This document shows positions 8,752-16,675 of a stretch of DNA of 64,000 bases, in pieces. The notes below the pieces were generated by a model. The model did no database searches, was not told the DNA's origin, and was given only the letters and a program-made list of their open reading frames with translations. Both the position numbers and the translations under genes were made by a program. The stretch is from JAJPHW01 sp963799065 (GTDB taxonomy: Bacteria > Acidobacteriota > Terriglobia > Terriglobales > Acidobacteriaceae), in assembly GCA_963799065.1 (NCBI GenBank), contig CAWCVJ010000003.1:806001-870000 (forward strand), in the 5' to 3' direction. Each line of letters starts with the position of its first letter. The first letter of the stretch is position 1.

Positions 8752-10065
8752 CTACTTGTGAAGTTCGTCCTTGATCACCTTGCCGCCTTTCATCACCCAC
8801 TGCACGTGCTGTAACGCAGTGATGTCGGCCAGCGGATCGGCTTCGACGGCGATGAGATCGGCATACTTATCGGTCTCGATGGCACCCACCTTATCCTGCC
8901 AACTTAACAGCTCCGCGGCGTTCACGGTCGCGGCCTGGATTGCCTGCAAGGGCGACAAGCCACGCCGCGCAAGCGCCACCAGTTCATCGGCATTATGCCC
9001 TTGCCGGTCGGGGGAGCTGGCATCGTAGCCGGACGCGATTTTGACTCCGAGACTCATTGCCTGCTGCACCGACTGCTGAATATCCTGAAGGAAGTCACCC
9101 TCGCGTTTGCGCTGTTCGGGCGTCAAGGGATTTTCTTTATCGGCGGCATCTTTGGCCATGATGGCGTCGATGACGCCCACTGTAGGCACTAGAAACGTCC
9201 CTCTGGCTTTCATCATCTCCAGATCGGCTTTGTCCGCGCCGTGGCCGTGCTCAATGGAATCGACACCCGCGGTGACGGCGTTGCGAATGCCTTCCGCGGT
9301 GGTTGCGTGCGCCGCGACTTTGCGATGCTGTTTGTGAGCTTCCTCAACGATGACGCGAATCTCGTCGACCGTCAGTGTGGGATACCTCCAGTCGGCATAA
9401 ACCTTGATCAGGTCGGCGCCATTCCCGATTTGCTCGCGCACCGCGCGGCGGGCCTCTTCTACGCCGCTGACCATCTGCGCTCCGGTGGGAAAGTTCATAA
9501 GGTCGGGAGATATTCCGAAGGGGTTGTACTGGCCGACGGCAGCGATGGCGCGTGTGGCGACTTGCATACGCGGGCCTTCGGCAATTCCCTGATTGATGGC
9601 GTCCCGCAGGGCCACGTCTGCGTAGCCTGAGCCTTCATTTTCTACGTCGCGAATCGAGGTGTACCCGGCGTTTAGAGTGAGCCGTGCGTCATAGGCTCCT
9701 TCGAGCGCGCGAAATGCCTGCGATTTCGTTGCCAACATCAGCGTGTAACCATCGTCGGTGTCGGCGGCGCGCGCCATGATGTGAGTGTGGCAGTCGATGA
9801 GCCCCGGCAGAATTGTCGCACGGCCAAGGTCGATCACTTTGGCGTCTTTGGGAGCATGGGCCTGCACGTCGGAAGCACGACCGGCTTCCTTGATGCGGTC
9901 GCCTTCGATCCAGATCGCGGCATCATGAATATAGGTGCCTTTGCGAACATCGAGGATTCGCGCTGCTTTTACTACAAGAGACGACGAGGGCTGCGACTGC
10001 GCCGACGCAAGGCTTGCGAGAAAGAGGAAGAAAGACAAGGAGAGCCTGAGTGTGCGCCTTTTCAT
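8752..10065 (-). CDS. Exported metal-dependent amidohydrolase
   Basis: The 437-residue enzyme belongs to the amidohydrolase superfamily, in the imidazolonepropionase/prolidase-like group. It has a signal peptide (MKRRTLRLSLSFFLFLASLASA). The N- and C-terminal beta-sandwich segments flank a TIM barrel. Metal and catalytic motifs are CHTHIM (HxH), DLIKVYADW (Lys candidate for carboxylation), AAHATT, SIEHGHG and ASGYDAS (Asp). The start at 10065 is supported by CAGGAG about six bases upstream; the frame also offers ATG 10083. It probably hydrolyses a cyclic amide or dipeptide in the periplasm; the substrate is unresolved. Confidence 0.9.
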   Translation of the reverse strand: MKRRTLRLSLSFFLFLASLASAQSQPSSSLVVKAARILDVRKGTYIHDAAIWIEGDRIKEAGRASDVQAHAPKDAKVIDLGRATILPGLIDCHTHIMARAADTDDGYTLMLATKSQAFRALEGAYDARLTLNAGYTSIRDVENEGSGYADVALRDAINQGIAEGPRMQVATRAIAAVGQYNPFGISPDLMNFPTGAQMVSGVEEARRAVREQIGNGADLIKVYADWRYPTLTVDEIRVIVEEAHKQHRKVAAHATTAEGIRNAVTAGVDSIEHGHGADKADLEMMKARGTFLVPTVGVIDAIMAKDAADKENPLTPEQRKREGDFLQDIQQSVQQAMSLGVKIASGYDASSPDRQGHNADELVALARRGLSPLQAIQAATVNAAELLSWQDKVGAIETDKYADLIAVEADPLADITALQHVQWVMKGGKVIKDELHK

Positions 10066-10142
10066 GGCACTCCTGAATATCACGACTCGGGCAAAGAAAC
10101 AAGAAGCAAGCTGGGCGCTCCCGAGCTGTCCAGGCGCGTGGT

Positions 10143-10439
10143 TTAGCCGCCTGCTATGGCGCCGATGATAATGAGCGGTTCGGAGCCCTTCACGACCGCT
10201 TCTGGTAACGGAGCATCGGGCGGTTCGTGGGATAGATCTTCTTCGCAGGCGAAGAAGCGCAGGAAGGGGCGGCGCTCGTGGGTGACGTGATCGCGAATCG
10301 TGCCGCGGAGCATGGGATAACGGGCTTCGAGGGCGTCGAGAGTCGCCCGTAGTGTGACGGCGGGCGCGACTTCGAGGTGTAGTTCGCCGCCGACTCGCGC
10401 GAGCGTTCGGAGATGTTGAGGGAGAATGACGCGGATCAT
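10143..10439 (-). CDS. MoaD/ThiS-family ubiquitin-like protein
   Basis: The 98-residue protein has a beta-grasp pattern (MIRVILPQHLRTLARVGGEL near the start) and ends in the required Gly-Gly (IIGAIAGG). In this family the C-terminal Gly is adenylated and thiocarboxylated to carry sulfur for molybdopterin, thiamine or other synthesis. The upstream open frame extends to 10487, overlapping the previous gene. 10439 is chosen because it begins the fold, though no good ribosome site is visible. From memory, such genes commonly neighbour a BNR/sialidase-like propeller. Here that partner lies two genes upstream (11270-12457), separated by a toxin-antitoxin-like pair. Confidence 0.78.
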   Translation of the reverse strand: MIRVILPQHLRTLARVGGELHLEVAPAVTLRATLDALEARYPMLRGTIRDHVTHERRPFLRFFACEEDLSHEPPDAPLPEAVVKGSEPLIIIGAIAGG

Positions 10440-10455
10440 GGCTAGAGTGTAAGAC

Positions 10456-11019
10456 TCATTTGCGTTCGGCGATACTGCGAGCCGCACGCCATTGTTGTTC
10501 CAAACTTAGTTCGCGAACCCACTTTTCTAAGTACTCTGTGTCCGTCAAATCTTGACGGATGCGCAATATCCCGGCGGCGTCCTCCAGCTGACGCTGCGAA
10601 TGGGAGAGCTTTGACCATTCCAACTTTGCGATCACCAGGTCTTCTGAAGTTGCGACGTAGATGGTGTGCCCAGCGACGCTCGCGGGGTAACGCCGGCTAA
10701 ATTCTGCCACGCTAAAGGCCCGGGATTTGCGGACGATCAGGTCAATTTTCCATCCGGAGCGGAGGTCGACGATATTGAACATTGATTCGCGCTTCAGAGC
10801 TTGCAGGGCGGAATCGAGGTCGGCATAGTAATCGTCGCCGCTCAGATTTGAAAACAATGCTTGCAGTTGCGCCGGAGTCGCCGATATGACCAGATCGATG
10901 TCTTGGGTAGAACGAGGATGCCCATAAAACGCGGTCGCGAACGAGCCGGTCAGCATGTAAGCGATTCCGGCGTTTTCCAGTTCGATCAACATCTCTCGAA
11001 AAGCGGGAGGCAAGTCCAT
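10456..11019 (-). CDS. Nucleotidyltransferase of a MenT-like toxin-antitoxin module
   Basis: The 187-residue protein has the minimal nucleotidyltransferase signature: GSFATAFYGHPRSTQDIDLVI-type motif with Gly-Ser at 25-26 and acidic residues D40 and D42, and a third acid D93 in WKIDLIV. This layout matches DUF1814/MenT/AbiEii-like enzymes, several of which transfer nucleotides to tRNA or act as toxins. The start at 11019 shares one base with the stop of the small upstream gene (TAATG), the classic antitoxin-toxin arrangement. The open frame extends to 11091, but that would overlap the partner. Toxin activity is inferred from family and pairing. Confidence 0.8.
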   Translation of the reverse strand: MDLPPAFREMLIELENAGIAYMLTGSFATAFYGHPRSTQDIDLVISATPAQLQALFSNLSGDDYYADLDSALQALKRESMFNIVDLRSGWKIDLIVRKSRAFSVAEFSRRYPASVAGHTIYVATSEDLVIAKLEWSKLSHSQRQLEDAAGILRIRQDLTDTEYLEKWVRELSLEQQWRAARSIAERK

Positions 11020-11243
11020 TAGAAATCCGGCAAGGACATGGGGAGGAATGCAAGCCTCAGCAACTCGCGCATGATCTGCTTTTCGTCCCATTCGGGATGC
11101 TCACTCTTAATTCGCGCACGACTCAGTTCGCGGGCGAACAGGCTCATTTCGTAGGCCAAAAGCAGCCCCTGCTCTCCCGACATAGATCGTTGGATGTCGA
11201 GCTGAACGGCTTGCGCCTCGGGAGCGGTGTCGATGAGTGGCAT
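11019..11243 (-). CDS. Rv0078B-like (MenA1-type) antitoxin candidate
   Basis: The 74-residue acidic/basic helical protein contains QRSMSGEQGLLLAYEMS, a Rx(L)SRARIKSEHPEW segment and IMRELLRLAF. This pattern resembles the Rv0078B family, the antitoxin partner of MenT1. Its stop codon overlaps the start of the nucleotidyltransferase by one base, so the two are coupled. It has no DNA-binding motif I can identify and probably neutralises the enzyme by direct contact, as in MenA1 (inference). Family recognition is from memory of the motif and needs a profile search. Confidence 0.75.
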   Translation of the reverse strand: MPLIDTAPEAQAVQLDIQRSMSGEQGLLLAYEMSLFARELSRARIKSEHPEWDEKQIMRELLRLAFLPMSLPDF

Positions 11244-11269
11244 GAGAACAGGTTAGCACTTCGTTTCGT

Positions 11270-12457
11270 TCACGCCAGCGTCTGCACTTCCACGCTCAAC
11301 ACCGCGGGCAGGTCGCGCACGATCGGATTCCAACTGTCTCCGGCGTTGGCGGAGGCGTAGACTTGGCCGCCTGTTGTGCCGAAGTAGATTCCGCATTCAT
11401 CGAGGGAATCGACTGCCATGGCGTCGCGGAGCACGTTGACGTAACAGTGGCTTTGCGGAAGGCCGTTGGTGAGTGGCTCCCATTCGTTGCCTCCGGTGCG
11501 GCTGCGAAAGACGCGCAGCTTGCCTTCGTGAACGAAGTGCTCGCCGTCGCTCTTGATGGGGACAACGTAAATCGTTTCCGGCTCGTGGGCGTGAACGTCG
11601 ATGACGAAACCGAAATCAGTGGGCAGGTTGCCGCTAATTTTTGTCCACTGGTCGCCAGCGTTGTCGCTGCGCATGACGTCCCAGTGCTTCTGCATGAAGA
11701 GGACGCCGGGGCGCGACGGGTTCATGGCGATGTGGTGAACGCAATGTCCGACCTCTGCGGTTGGATTAGGAATGTACTTCGAGTAGAGGCCTTGATTGAT
11801 GGGCTTCCAGCTTTGCCCGCCATCATCGGAGCGGAATGCCCCTGCGGCAGAGATGGCAATATAAATTCGTTGCGGGTTCGCCGGATCGAGGATGATGCTA
11901 TGCAAACACATGCCGCCCGCGCCCGGTTGCCATTTGGGACCGGTGCCGTGGCCGCGCAGTCCTGAGAGTTCGCGCCAGTTTTTTCCGCCATCAGTCGAGC
12001 GAAACAAAGCCGCGTCCTCGATGCCTGCGTAAACGGTATCGGGGTCGGTCAGCGATGGCTCCAGATGCCAGACGCGCTTGAATTCCCAGGGATGTTGCGT
12101 GCCGTCGTAGAACTGATGCGTGGTAAGCGGCGCTCCGGTTTCGGTGGATGTATCGTAAACGAACTTGTTGCTTTCGCCTTTCGGCATGCCGGCCGGTCCA
12201 GTCTCCTCCGAAGCGGACGGAGTGCCAGGTTGGTGCCAGGTCTTGCCCCCGTCGTCGGAGCGCTGAATCACTTGCCCGAACCAGCCGCTCGATTGCGAAG
12301 CGTAAAGACGATTGGGATCTCTGGGCGAGCCTTTGATGTGGTACAGCTCCCATCCGGCGAAGTGTGGGCCGCTGACGTCCCAGTTTTCGCGCTTGCCGTC
12401 GGCGGTAAGAATGAACGCGCCCTTGCGCGTGCCTACAAGAACTCGAATTTTGCTCAT
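11270..12457 (-). CDS. BNR/sialidase-like beta-propeller (YVTN/WD40-like) protein
   Basis: The 395-residue cytoplasmic protein starts MSKIRVLVGTRKGAFIL and carries several BNR Asp-box motifs: QRSDDGGKTWHQ, FRSTDGGKNWREL, FRSDDGGQSWKPI, MRSDNAGDQWTKI and YASANAGDSWNPI. These mark a six- or seven-blade propeller like those in exo-sialidases and glycosidases. No signal peptide and no sialidase Arg triad were recognised, so hydrolase activity is doubtful. GGAGG lies just upstream of the ATG. It is followed by the antitoxin-like pair and then the MoaD/ThiS gene, a neighbourhood where propeller and MoaD genes are usually adjacent (recalled). Confidence 0.85.
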   Translation of the reverse strand: MSKIRVLVGTRKGAFILTADGKRENWDVSGPHFAGWELYHIKGSPRDPNRLYASQSSGWFGQVIQRSDDGGKTWHQPGTPSASEETGPAGMPKGESNKFVYDTSTETGAPLTTHQFYDGTQHPWEFKRVWHLEPSLTDPDTVYAGIEDAALFRSTDGGKNWRELSGLRGHGTGPKWQPGAGGMCLHSIILDPANPQRIYIAISAAGAFRSDDGGQSWKPINQGLYSKYIPNPTAEVGHCVHHIAMNPSRPGVLFMQKHWDVMRSDNAGDQWTKISGNLPTDFGFVIDVHAHEPETIYVVPIKSDGEHFVHEGKLRVFRSRTGGNEWEPLTNGLPQSHCYVNVLRDAMAVDSLDECGIYFGTTGGQVYASANAGDSWNPIVRDLPAVLSVEVQTLA

Positions 12458-12475
12458 CTTCCGTCCTCCACCTCA

Positions 12476-12527
12476 GGGGCTAAAGCCCCGTTCAGATGCC
12501 CGCTAACGGCACGGATAAATCCGTGCC
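12476..12527. repeat. Two palindromic hairpins with TAAA loops (REP-like)
   Basis: GGGGC-TAAA-GCCCC (12476-12489) and GGCACGGA-TAAA-TCCGTGCC (12508-12527) lie 18 bases apart between the frameshifted VOC gene and the BNR gene. Both have perfect stems and the same tetraloop, and neither has a T tail. Similar stems recur between genes of Acidobacteria in my recollection. They may act as a transcript end or be mobile REP-like elements. Confidence 0.65.
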
Positions 12528-12589
12528 ATTCCACAAAACCGTCCCTCCGCAATACCACGTACGCTTTCACGAAAACACACAAAGTCGGC

Positions 12590-13064
12590 TCATTCCCCGC
12601 GATAGGCCCGCTTCAGGCCTTCGATATCGAATTTGACCATTTGCATCATAGCTTTGAATACTCGCTGCGATTTTACTGGATCTTTGTCTCCCATCAACTC
12701 AAAGAAGACTTTGGGGACGATCTGCCACGACAAGCCATACTTATCTTGCAGCCAGCCGCATTGCACTTCTTTTCCGCCGGAGACGAGTTTGTTCCAGAGG
12801 TCGTCCACTTCCGCCTGACTTTCGCAGTTTACGAGAAGCGATATCGCGGGGTTGAATTTGTACTGCGGGCCGCCGTTGAGGGCGATGAATTCCTGACCTT
12901 CGATCTGAAAGGTTACGACGATGGCCGACCCTTTGGGGCCCGGGCCGGCGTCTCCGTTGCGGGTTACATTCAGTATCCTGGAATTCTTGAAGACCGAGAT
13001 GTAGAAAGTTTGCGGCTTCTTCGGCGTTGTTGTTGAACCATAAGAATGTAGTGATTTTCTGCAT
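12590..13064 (-). pseudogene. VOC/PhnB-like protein gene with a +1 frameshift
   Basis: Reading begins MQKITTFLWFNNNAEEAANF from ATG 13064, then leaves frame. One base later the frame gives YISVFKNSRILNVTRNG and continues through GGPQYKFNP, QCGWLQDKYGLSWQIVPK and FKAMMQMVKFDIEGLKRAY to the stop at 12590. Together they make a normal ~158-residue PhnB/glyoxalase-fold protein. The shift is one extra base at about 13003-13008 (TTTC on the coding strand). The downstream half is intact, so the damage is recent, a sequencing error or, less likely, programmed. It follows a YciI gene by 11 bases. Confidence 0.85.
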
Positions 13065-13075
13065 TGTTGTTTCCC

Positions 13076-13492
13076 CTATCTTTTTGCCAATTGTGCGCGC
13101 AGACGTTGATCTCGCTCCTTGATCTCCGGCGTCATACTGGGGCCTAGGTCCTCGACGTCATAGATCTGGCGGATTTCGATCTCGGCGCCGCCGCCGAAGG
13201 GCGCGCGTTTCAGCCACTCGATGGCTTCTTGCTTGGAGTTGACTGTCCATATCCAATAGCCCGCAATCAGCTCCTTGGTTTCGGCGAAGGGTCCGTCGGT
13301 GACCAGGGTTTCTCCATCGGAGAATTTCACGCGCGCGCCCTTCGAACTCGGGTGAAGGCCGTCGGCGGCGAGCATGACGCCAGCCTTCACCAGTTCTTCG
13401 TTGTACCTCCCCATCGCCTCGAATAACTTCGTGTCGGGCAAGATGCCCGCTTCAGAATCTTTGTTGGCTTTAACAATCACCATGAATCGCAT
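13076..13492 (-). CDS. YciI-family (dimeric alpha-beta barrel) protein
   Basis: The 138-residue protein begins MRFMVIVKANKDSEAG and contains VTDGPFAETKELIAGYWIW, the usual YCII/DGPF signature, followed by EIEIRQIYDVEDLG. The family adopts a small ferredoxin-like barrel with a putative His/Asp active site; the physiological reaction is unknown. It is second in a YciI-VOC-YciI-VOC run, 34 bases after an intact VOC gene. Such genes often neighbour an extracytoplasmic sigma factor, but none is present here. Confidence 0.9.
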   Translation of the reverse strand: MRFMVIVKANKDSEAGILPDTKLFEAMGRYNEELVKAGVMLAADGLHPSSKGARVKFSDGETLVTDGPFAETKELIAGYWIWTVNSKQEAIEWLKRAPFGGGAEIEIRQIYDVEDLGPSMTPEIKERDQRLRAQLAKR

Positions 13493-13526
13493 TTTCTTTA
13501 TCCTTAGATTTTGTATGGGGAGAAAA

Positions 13527-13949
13527 TCAGGCGGCCTTTTCCGCCGCTTGTTCGCAGTTGATCATCCAGGGGATGCCGAAGCGGTCGACCAGCATACCAA
13601 AACGCACAGACCAGAAGGTCTCCTGAATGGGCATGGTTTGGATACCGCCTTCCGCGAGCGCGTGAAAAATGCGCTCAGCTTCTGCGGGCTCGGCGAGGCT
13701 GATACTGGCGTGGAAACCCTGGGGTTTCTGGTAACGCTCTGGAGGAGCGTCCATGCCCATGATGGCTTGCTCGCCGATGATCATGCGGGCGTGCATGATC
13801 TTGCTGCGCCATTCGGCTGGGAGCTGGCTCGCGCCCGGCATCCCCTCGTGCGAGATGAGGCTTTCGATTTTTCCGCCGAGAACTTGCTCGTAGAACTTGA
13901 ATGCGACCTCGCAGTCGCCGTTGAAGTGGAAGTAGGGATTCAGTTGCAT
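13527..13949 (-). CDS. VOC/PhnB-like glyoxalase-fold protein
   Basis: The 140-residue protein starts MQLNPYFHFNGDCEVAFKFY and contains FWSVRFGMLVDRFGIPWMIN near its end, the classic PhnB-type VOC layout (two beta-alpha-beta-beta-beta units). The reading frame extends 69 codons further, but AAGGAG before ATG 13949 and the conserved N-terminus decide the start. The catalytic metal and substrate are not identifiable. It follows a YciI gene by 10 bases and is part of the tandem pairs. Confidence 0.9.
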   Translation of the reverse strand: MQLNPYFHFNGDCEVAFKFYEQVLGGKIESLISHEGMPGASQLPAEWRSKIMHARMIIGEQAIMGMDAPPERYQKPQGFHASISLAEPAEAERIFHALAEGGIQTMPIQETFWSVRFGMLVDRFGIPWMINCEQAAEKAA

Positions 13950-13959
13950 GATTTTCTCC

Positions 13960-14349
13960 TTATGAGTTGAATGAAGCTTTAGTTGCCGGCTCGGTTGTGG
14001 CGGGAAGTCCCGCGATCTCGACGAGCGGGCGAATTTCAACCGTGCCAAGGCGCGCGGCTGGAATCTGGCGGGCGATCTTGATGGCCTCGTCGATATCGTT
14101 GGCTTCGACCAGAAAGTAGCCGCCGAGTTGCTCGCGGGTTTCGGCAAAAGGCCCATCGGTGATGAGCGGCTTGTCGTCGCGTACGCGCACGCTGGTCGCG
14201 GTCGCTATTGGCTGCAACGGGTTGGCGGCCAGATAATGGCCCTTCGCCATTAGCCGATGGGCGAGCGCAGAGGACTCCTGGTAACAGCGCTCCCGCTCCT
14301 CGTCGCTCCAAAGATGCTCGTCGGCGTAGATCAATAGCATGTACTTCAT
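13960..14349 (-). CDS. YciI-family protein, first of the tandem run
   Basis: The 129-residue protein starts MKYMLLIYADEHLWSDEE and has the DGPF motif in LITDGPFAETREQLGGYFLVEA, with a C-terminal strand GTVEIRPLVEIAG. ATG 14349 is preceded by a GGAAG-type site and begins the conserved strand; the frame reaches to 14433, but that part has no family similarity. It shares the DGPFAET-EQL segment with the second YciI gene, consistent with tandem duplication. Enzymatic role unknown. Confidence 0.9.
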   Translation of the reverse strand: MKYMLLIYADEHLWSDEERERCYQESSALAHRLMAKGHYLAANPLQPIATATSVRVRDDKPLITDGPFAETREQLGGYFLVEANDIDEAIKIARQIPAARLGTVEIRPLVEIAGLPATTEPATKASFNS

Positions 14350-14536
14350 ATTTCTTCCTTCTCTCCCTCCCACACGGTAGTCGAACGGCCGGGGCCGAAA
14401 TCGACAGCGCATTGCAAGTTTTTTTCGAACCATTATGTCACCGAACTGGGTCTGCGGGACGTTGACTTGGCGGCGGCATGCCTTGGATCGCTTCCTCTAT
14501 ACTGCTTGCGAAGCTAACGCGGTTGGGAAAGCGGAC

Positions 14537-16645
14537 ATGTCTGAGCCACTTGTTAAGAAAGTTTTGCTGATCGGTTGGGATGCGGCCGATTGGAAAGTGA
14601 TCAATCCTTTGCTGGAACAGGGATTGATGCCTACGCTGGACGACTTCATCAATCATGGCGTGATGGGCAACATCGCGACCTTGCATCCGATTCTCTCGCC
14701 GATGTTGTGGACGTCGATCGGCACTGGCAAACGGGCGGATAAGCACGGCATTCATGGCTTCATGGAGCCGGACCCGCAGACCGGTGGAGTGCGTCCTGTG
14801 ACCAGCACTTCGCGAAAGGTAAAGGCGATCTGGAATATTCTGACGCAGCGCGGTTATAAGGCGCATGTATTGGGATGGTTTGCCAGTCATCCGGCTGAGC
14901 CGATCAGCGGCGTATCGGTTTCGGATCTTTATCCTTACGCGACAGCGGCTCTTGAGAAGGAGTGGCCGCTGCCGCCCGGCGCGGTTCATCCGGAAAGTTT
15001 GCGCGATGTGTTCGCGAAGTTGCGGATGCATCCGGCTGAGGTAAGCGAGGCTGCGATTCTGCCCTGGATCCAACGGGCTGCGGAAGTCGATCAGGAAAAA
15101 GATAAAGGACTGCAAACGTTCGCCAAGATACTGGCGGAAAATTGCTCGGTTCATAATGCTGCGACGTGGGTTTTGCAGAACGAGCCGTGGGATTTTCTGG
15201 CGGTTTATTACAACGGCATCGATCATTTTTCACATGCCTTCATGAATTTTCATCCGCCTCGCATGGAGGGTCTGCCGGAGGCGCGATACGAAATCTATAA
15301 AGATGTCGTCAACGGTGCCTATCGCTTCCACGACATGATGCTGGATACTTTGTTGCAACTGGCGGGGCCGGATGCGACGGTGATTCTGGTTTCCGATCAT
15401 GGCTTTCATTCGGATCATTTGCGTCCGCGCGGGATTCCGAAAGAGCCTGCTGGGCCTGCGGTGCAGCATCGTCCGTTCGGTATCTTTTGTATGAAAGGAG
15501 CGAACGTCAAGCAGGACGAACGAATCTATGGAGCGACGCTGCTGGATGTGACGCCAACTCTGCTGACCTTGTTTGGACTGCCGGTCGGAGAAGACATGGA
15601 TGGGCGGGTTCTGGCGCAGGCGTTTGAAGAGCCTCCGGTGATCACGCGAATTCCGAGTTGGGAGGATGAGACGGGTGAGTGCGGCATGCATGCGGCCGAT
15701 TTGAGGATGGATCCGGCGGCGGCGCAGGCCGTGCTTCAGCAATTCGTGGCGCTGGGATACATTCAGCCTCCAAGTGAAAATCAGGCTAAGGCGGTGGAGT
15801 CGGCGGTGCGCGAACAGCATTACAACCTGGCTCGGGTTTATCTGGATTCTCGGCGCTATCAGGATGCGTTGCCATTGCTCGAAGAGCTGGTAAAGAATTC
15901 TCCGCATGAAGCACGCTTTCAGCAGAATCTGGCGCATTGCCACTTTGCCATGGGGCATCGGGCCGAGGCGAAAGCGATTCTGGAGCAATTGATCGCTTAT
16001 GAACCTCCGGCGCAAAAACCTCCACAGAGCGAGGATGGAAGCCCATCCCCTGCGGCTAAGGTCGTTGAGCCTGCCGAGGCTGCGCCTTCGCCGAGTCCGC
16101 GTGCGCGCCGACCTTGGGCGGATTTGCTGATGGGCATTATTCAATTTGAAGAAGGAGATATGGACGCTGCTTTGGCCAGCTTGCTCAAGGCGGAGAGCGC
16201 CGATCCACGTTTGCCGGATTTGCATCTTCGCATCGGCCAAACGTATCTGCGTCTGCGTCGTACTACCGACGCGGAACGTGCCTTTCTGCAAGCACTCGAT
16301 ATCGACGGCGACAGTCCCGAGGCTCATCTCGGATTGGCGATGGTGCGGTTGCGGCAGCGGCGAAACGAAGATGCGGCGGAACAGGCTTTGCTTGCGGTCG
16401 GATTACAGCATTTTCTTCCGTTAGGGCATTTTCATTTGGGGGTGGCTCTGGTCCGTCTCGAACAACGCGAACGAGCAGTGCTGGCATTCGAAACCGCCGC
16501 GAGCATGTTGCCGGGATTGTTGGCGGCGCATCGCTGGCTGGCCGCGCTGTATGTGTATCCGGGCGGAAATCCGGAGAAGGCGGCGCGTCATCGCAGTATT
16601 TATTTGCAGCTGCGGCGGCGGAGAGAGACAGCGGTTCGCGCTTAG
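14537..16645 (+). CDS. Type I phosphodiesterase/nucleotide pyrophosphatase-like protein fused to TPRs
   Basis: The 702-residue protein has an N-terminal alkaline-phosphatase-superfamily domain (about residues 1-400). Metal and active-site elements are LLIGWDAADW, LSPMLWTSIGTGKRADKHGI (nucleophile Ser/Thr region), YYNGIDHFSHAF and VSDHGFHSDH. A C-terminal TPR region runs from about 430 to 690, split by a Pro/Ser linker (about 525-550). No signal peptide is seen at MSEPLVKKVLL. It likely hydrolyses a phospho- or sulfo-ester or diester; the TPRs may recruit partners. The start is 14537 because conserved sequence begins there. The sulfotransferase-like gene follows after 30 bases. Confidence 0.85.
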   Translation: MSEPLVKKVLLIGWDAADWKVINPLLEQGLMPTLDDFINHGVMGNIATLHPILSPMLWTSIGTGKRADKHGIHGFMEPDPQTGGVRPVTSTSRKVKAIWNILTQRGYKAHVLGWFASHPAEPISGVSVSDLYPYATAALEKEWPLPPGAVHPESLRDVFAKLRMHPAEVSEAAILPWIQRAAEVDQEKDKGLQTFAKILAENCSVHNAATWVLQNEPWDFLAVYYNGIDHFSHAFMNFHPPRMEGLPEARYEIYKDVVNGAYRFHDMMLDTLLQLAGPDATVILVSDHGFHSDHLRPRGIPKEPAGPAVQHRPFGIFCMKGANVKQDERIYGATLLDVTPTLLTLFGLPVGEDMDGRVLAQAFEEPPVITRIPSWEDETGECGMHAADLRMDPAAAQAVLQQFVALGYIQPPSENQAKAVESAVREQHYNLARVYLDSRRYQDALPLLEELVKNSPHEARFQQNLAHCHFAMGHRAEAKAILEQLIAYEPPAQKPPQSEDGSPSPAAKVVEPAEAAPSPSPRARRPWADLLMGIIQFEEGDMDAALASLLKAESADPRLPDLHLRIGQTYLRLRRTTDAERAFLQALDIDGDSPEAHLGLAMVRLRQRRNEDAAEQALLAVGLQHFLPLGHFHLGVALVRLEQRERAVLAFETAASMLPGLLAAHRWLAALYVYPGGNPEKAARHRSIYLQLRRRRETAVRA

Positions 16646-16675
16646 CATGCATTTGGGTACTGCTAGAATTCTTGC

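Noticed and set aside
10440..10487. Extended start for the MoaD/ThiS-like protein
   Set aside because: It overlaps the nucleotidyltransferase gene and adds residues outside the beta-grasp fold.
12065..13036. 323-codon plus-strand open frame
   Set aside because: It is antisense to the BNR gene and the frameshifted VOC gene, whose motifs are clear; the plus-strand translation has no family-like features.
15230..16327. 365-codon minus-strand frame
   Set aside because: Antisense to the phosphodiesterase-TPR gene; Arg/His/Gln-rich translation typical of an antisense shadow.
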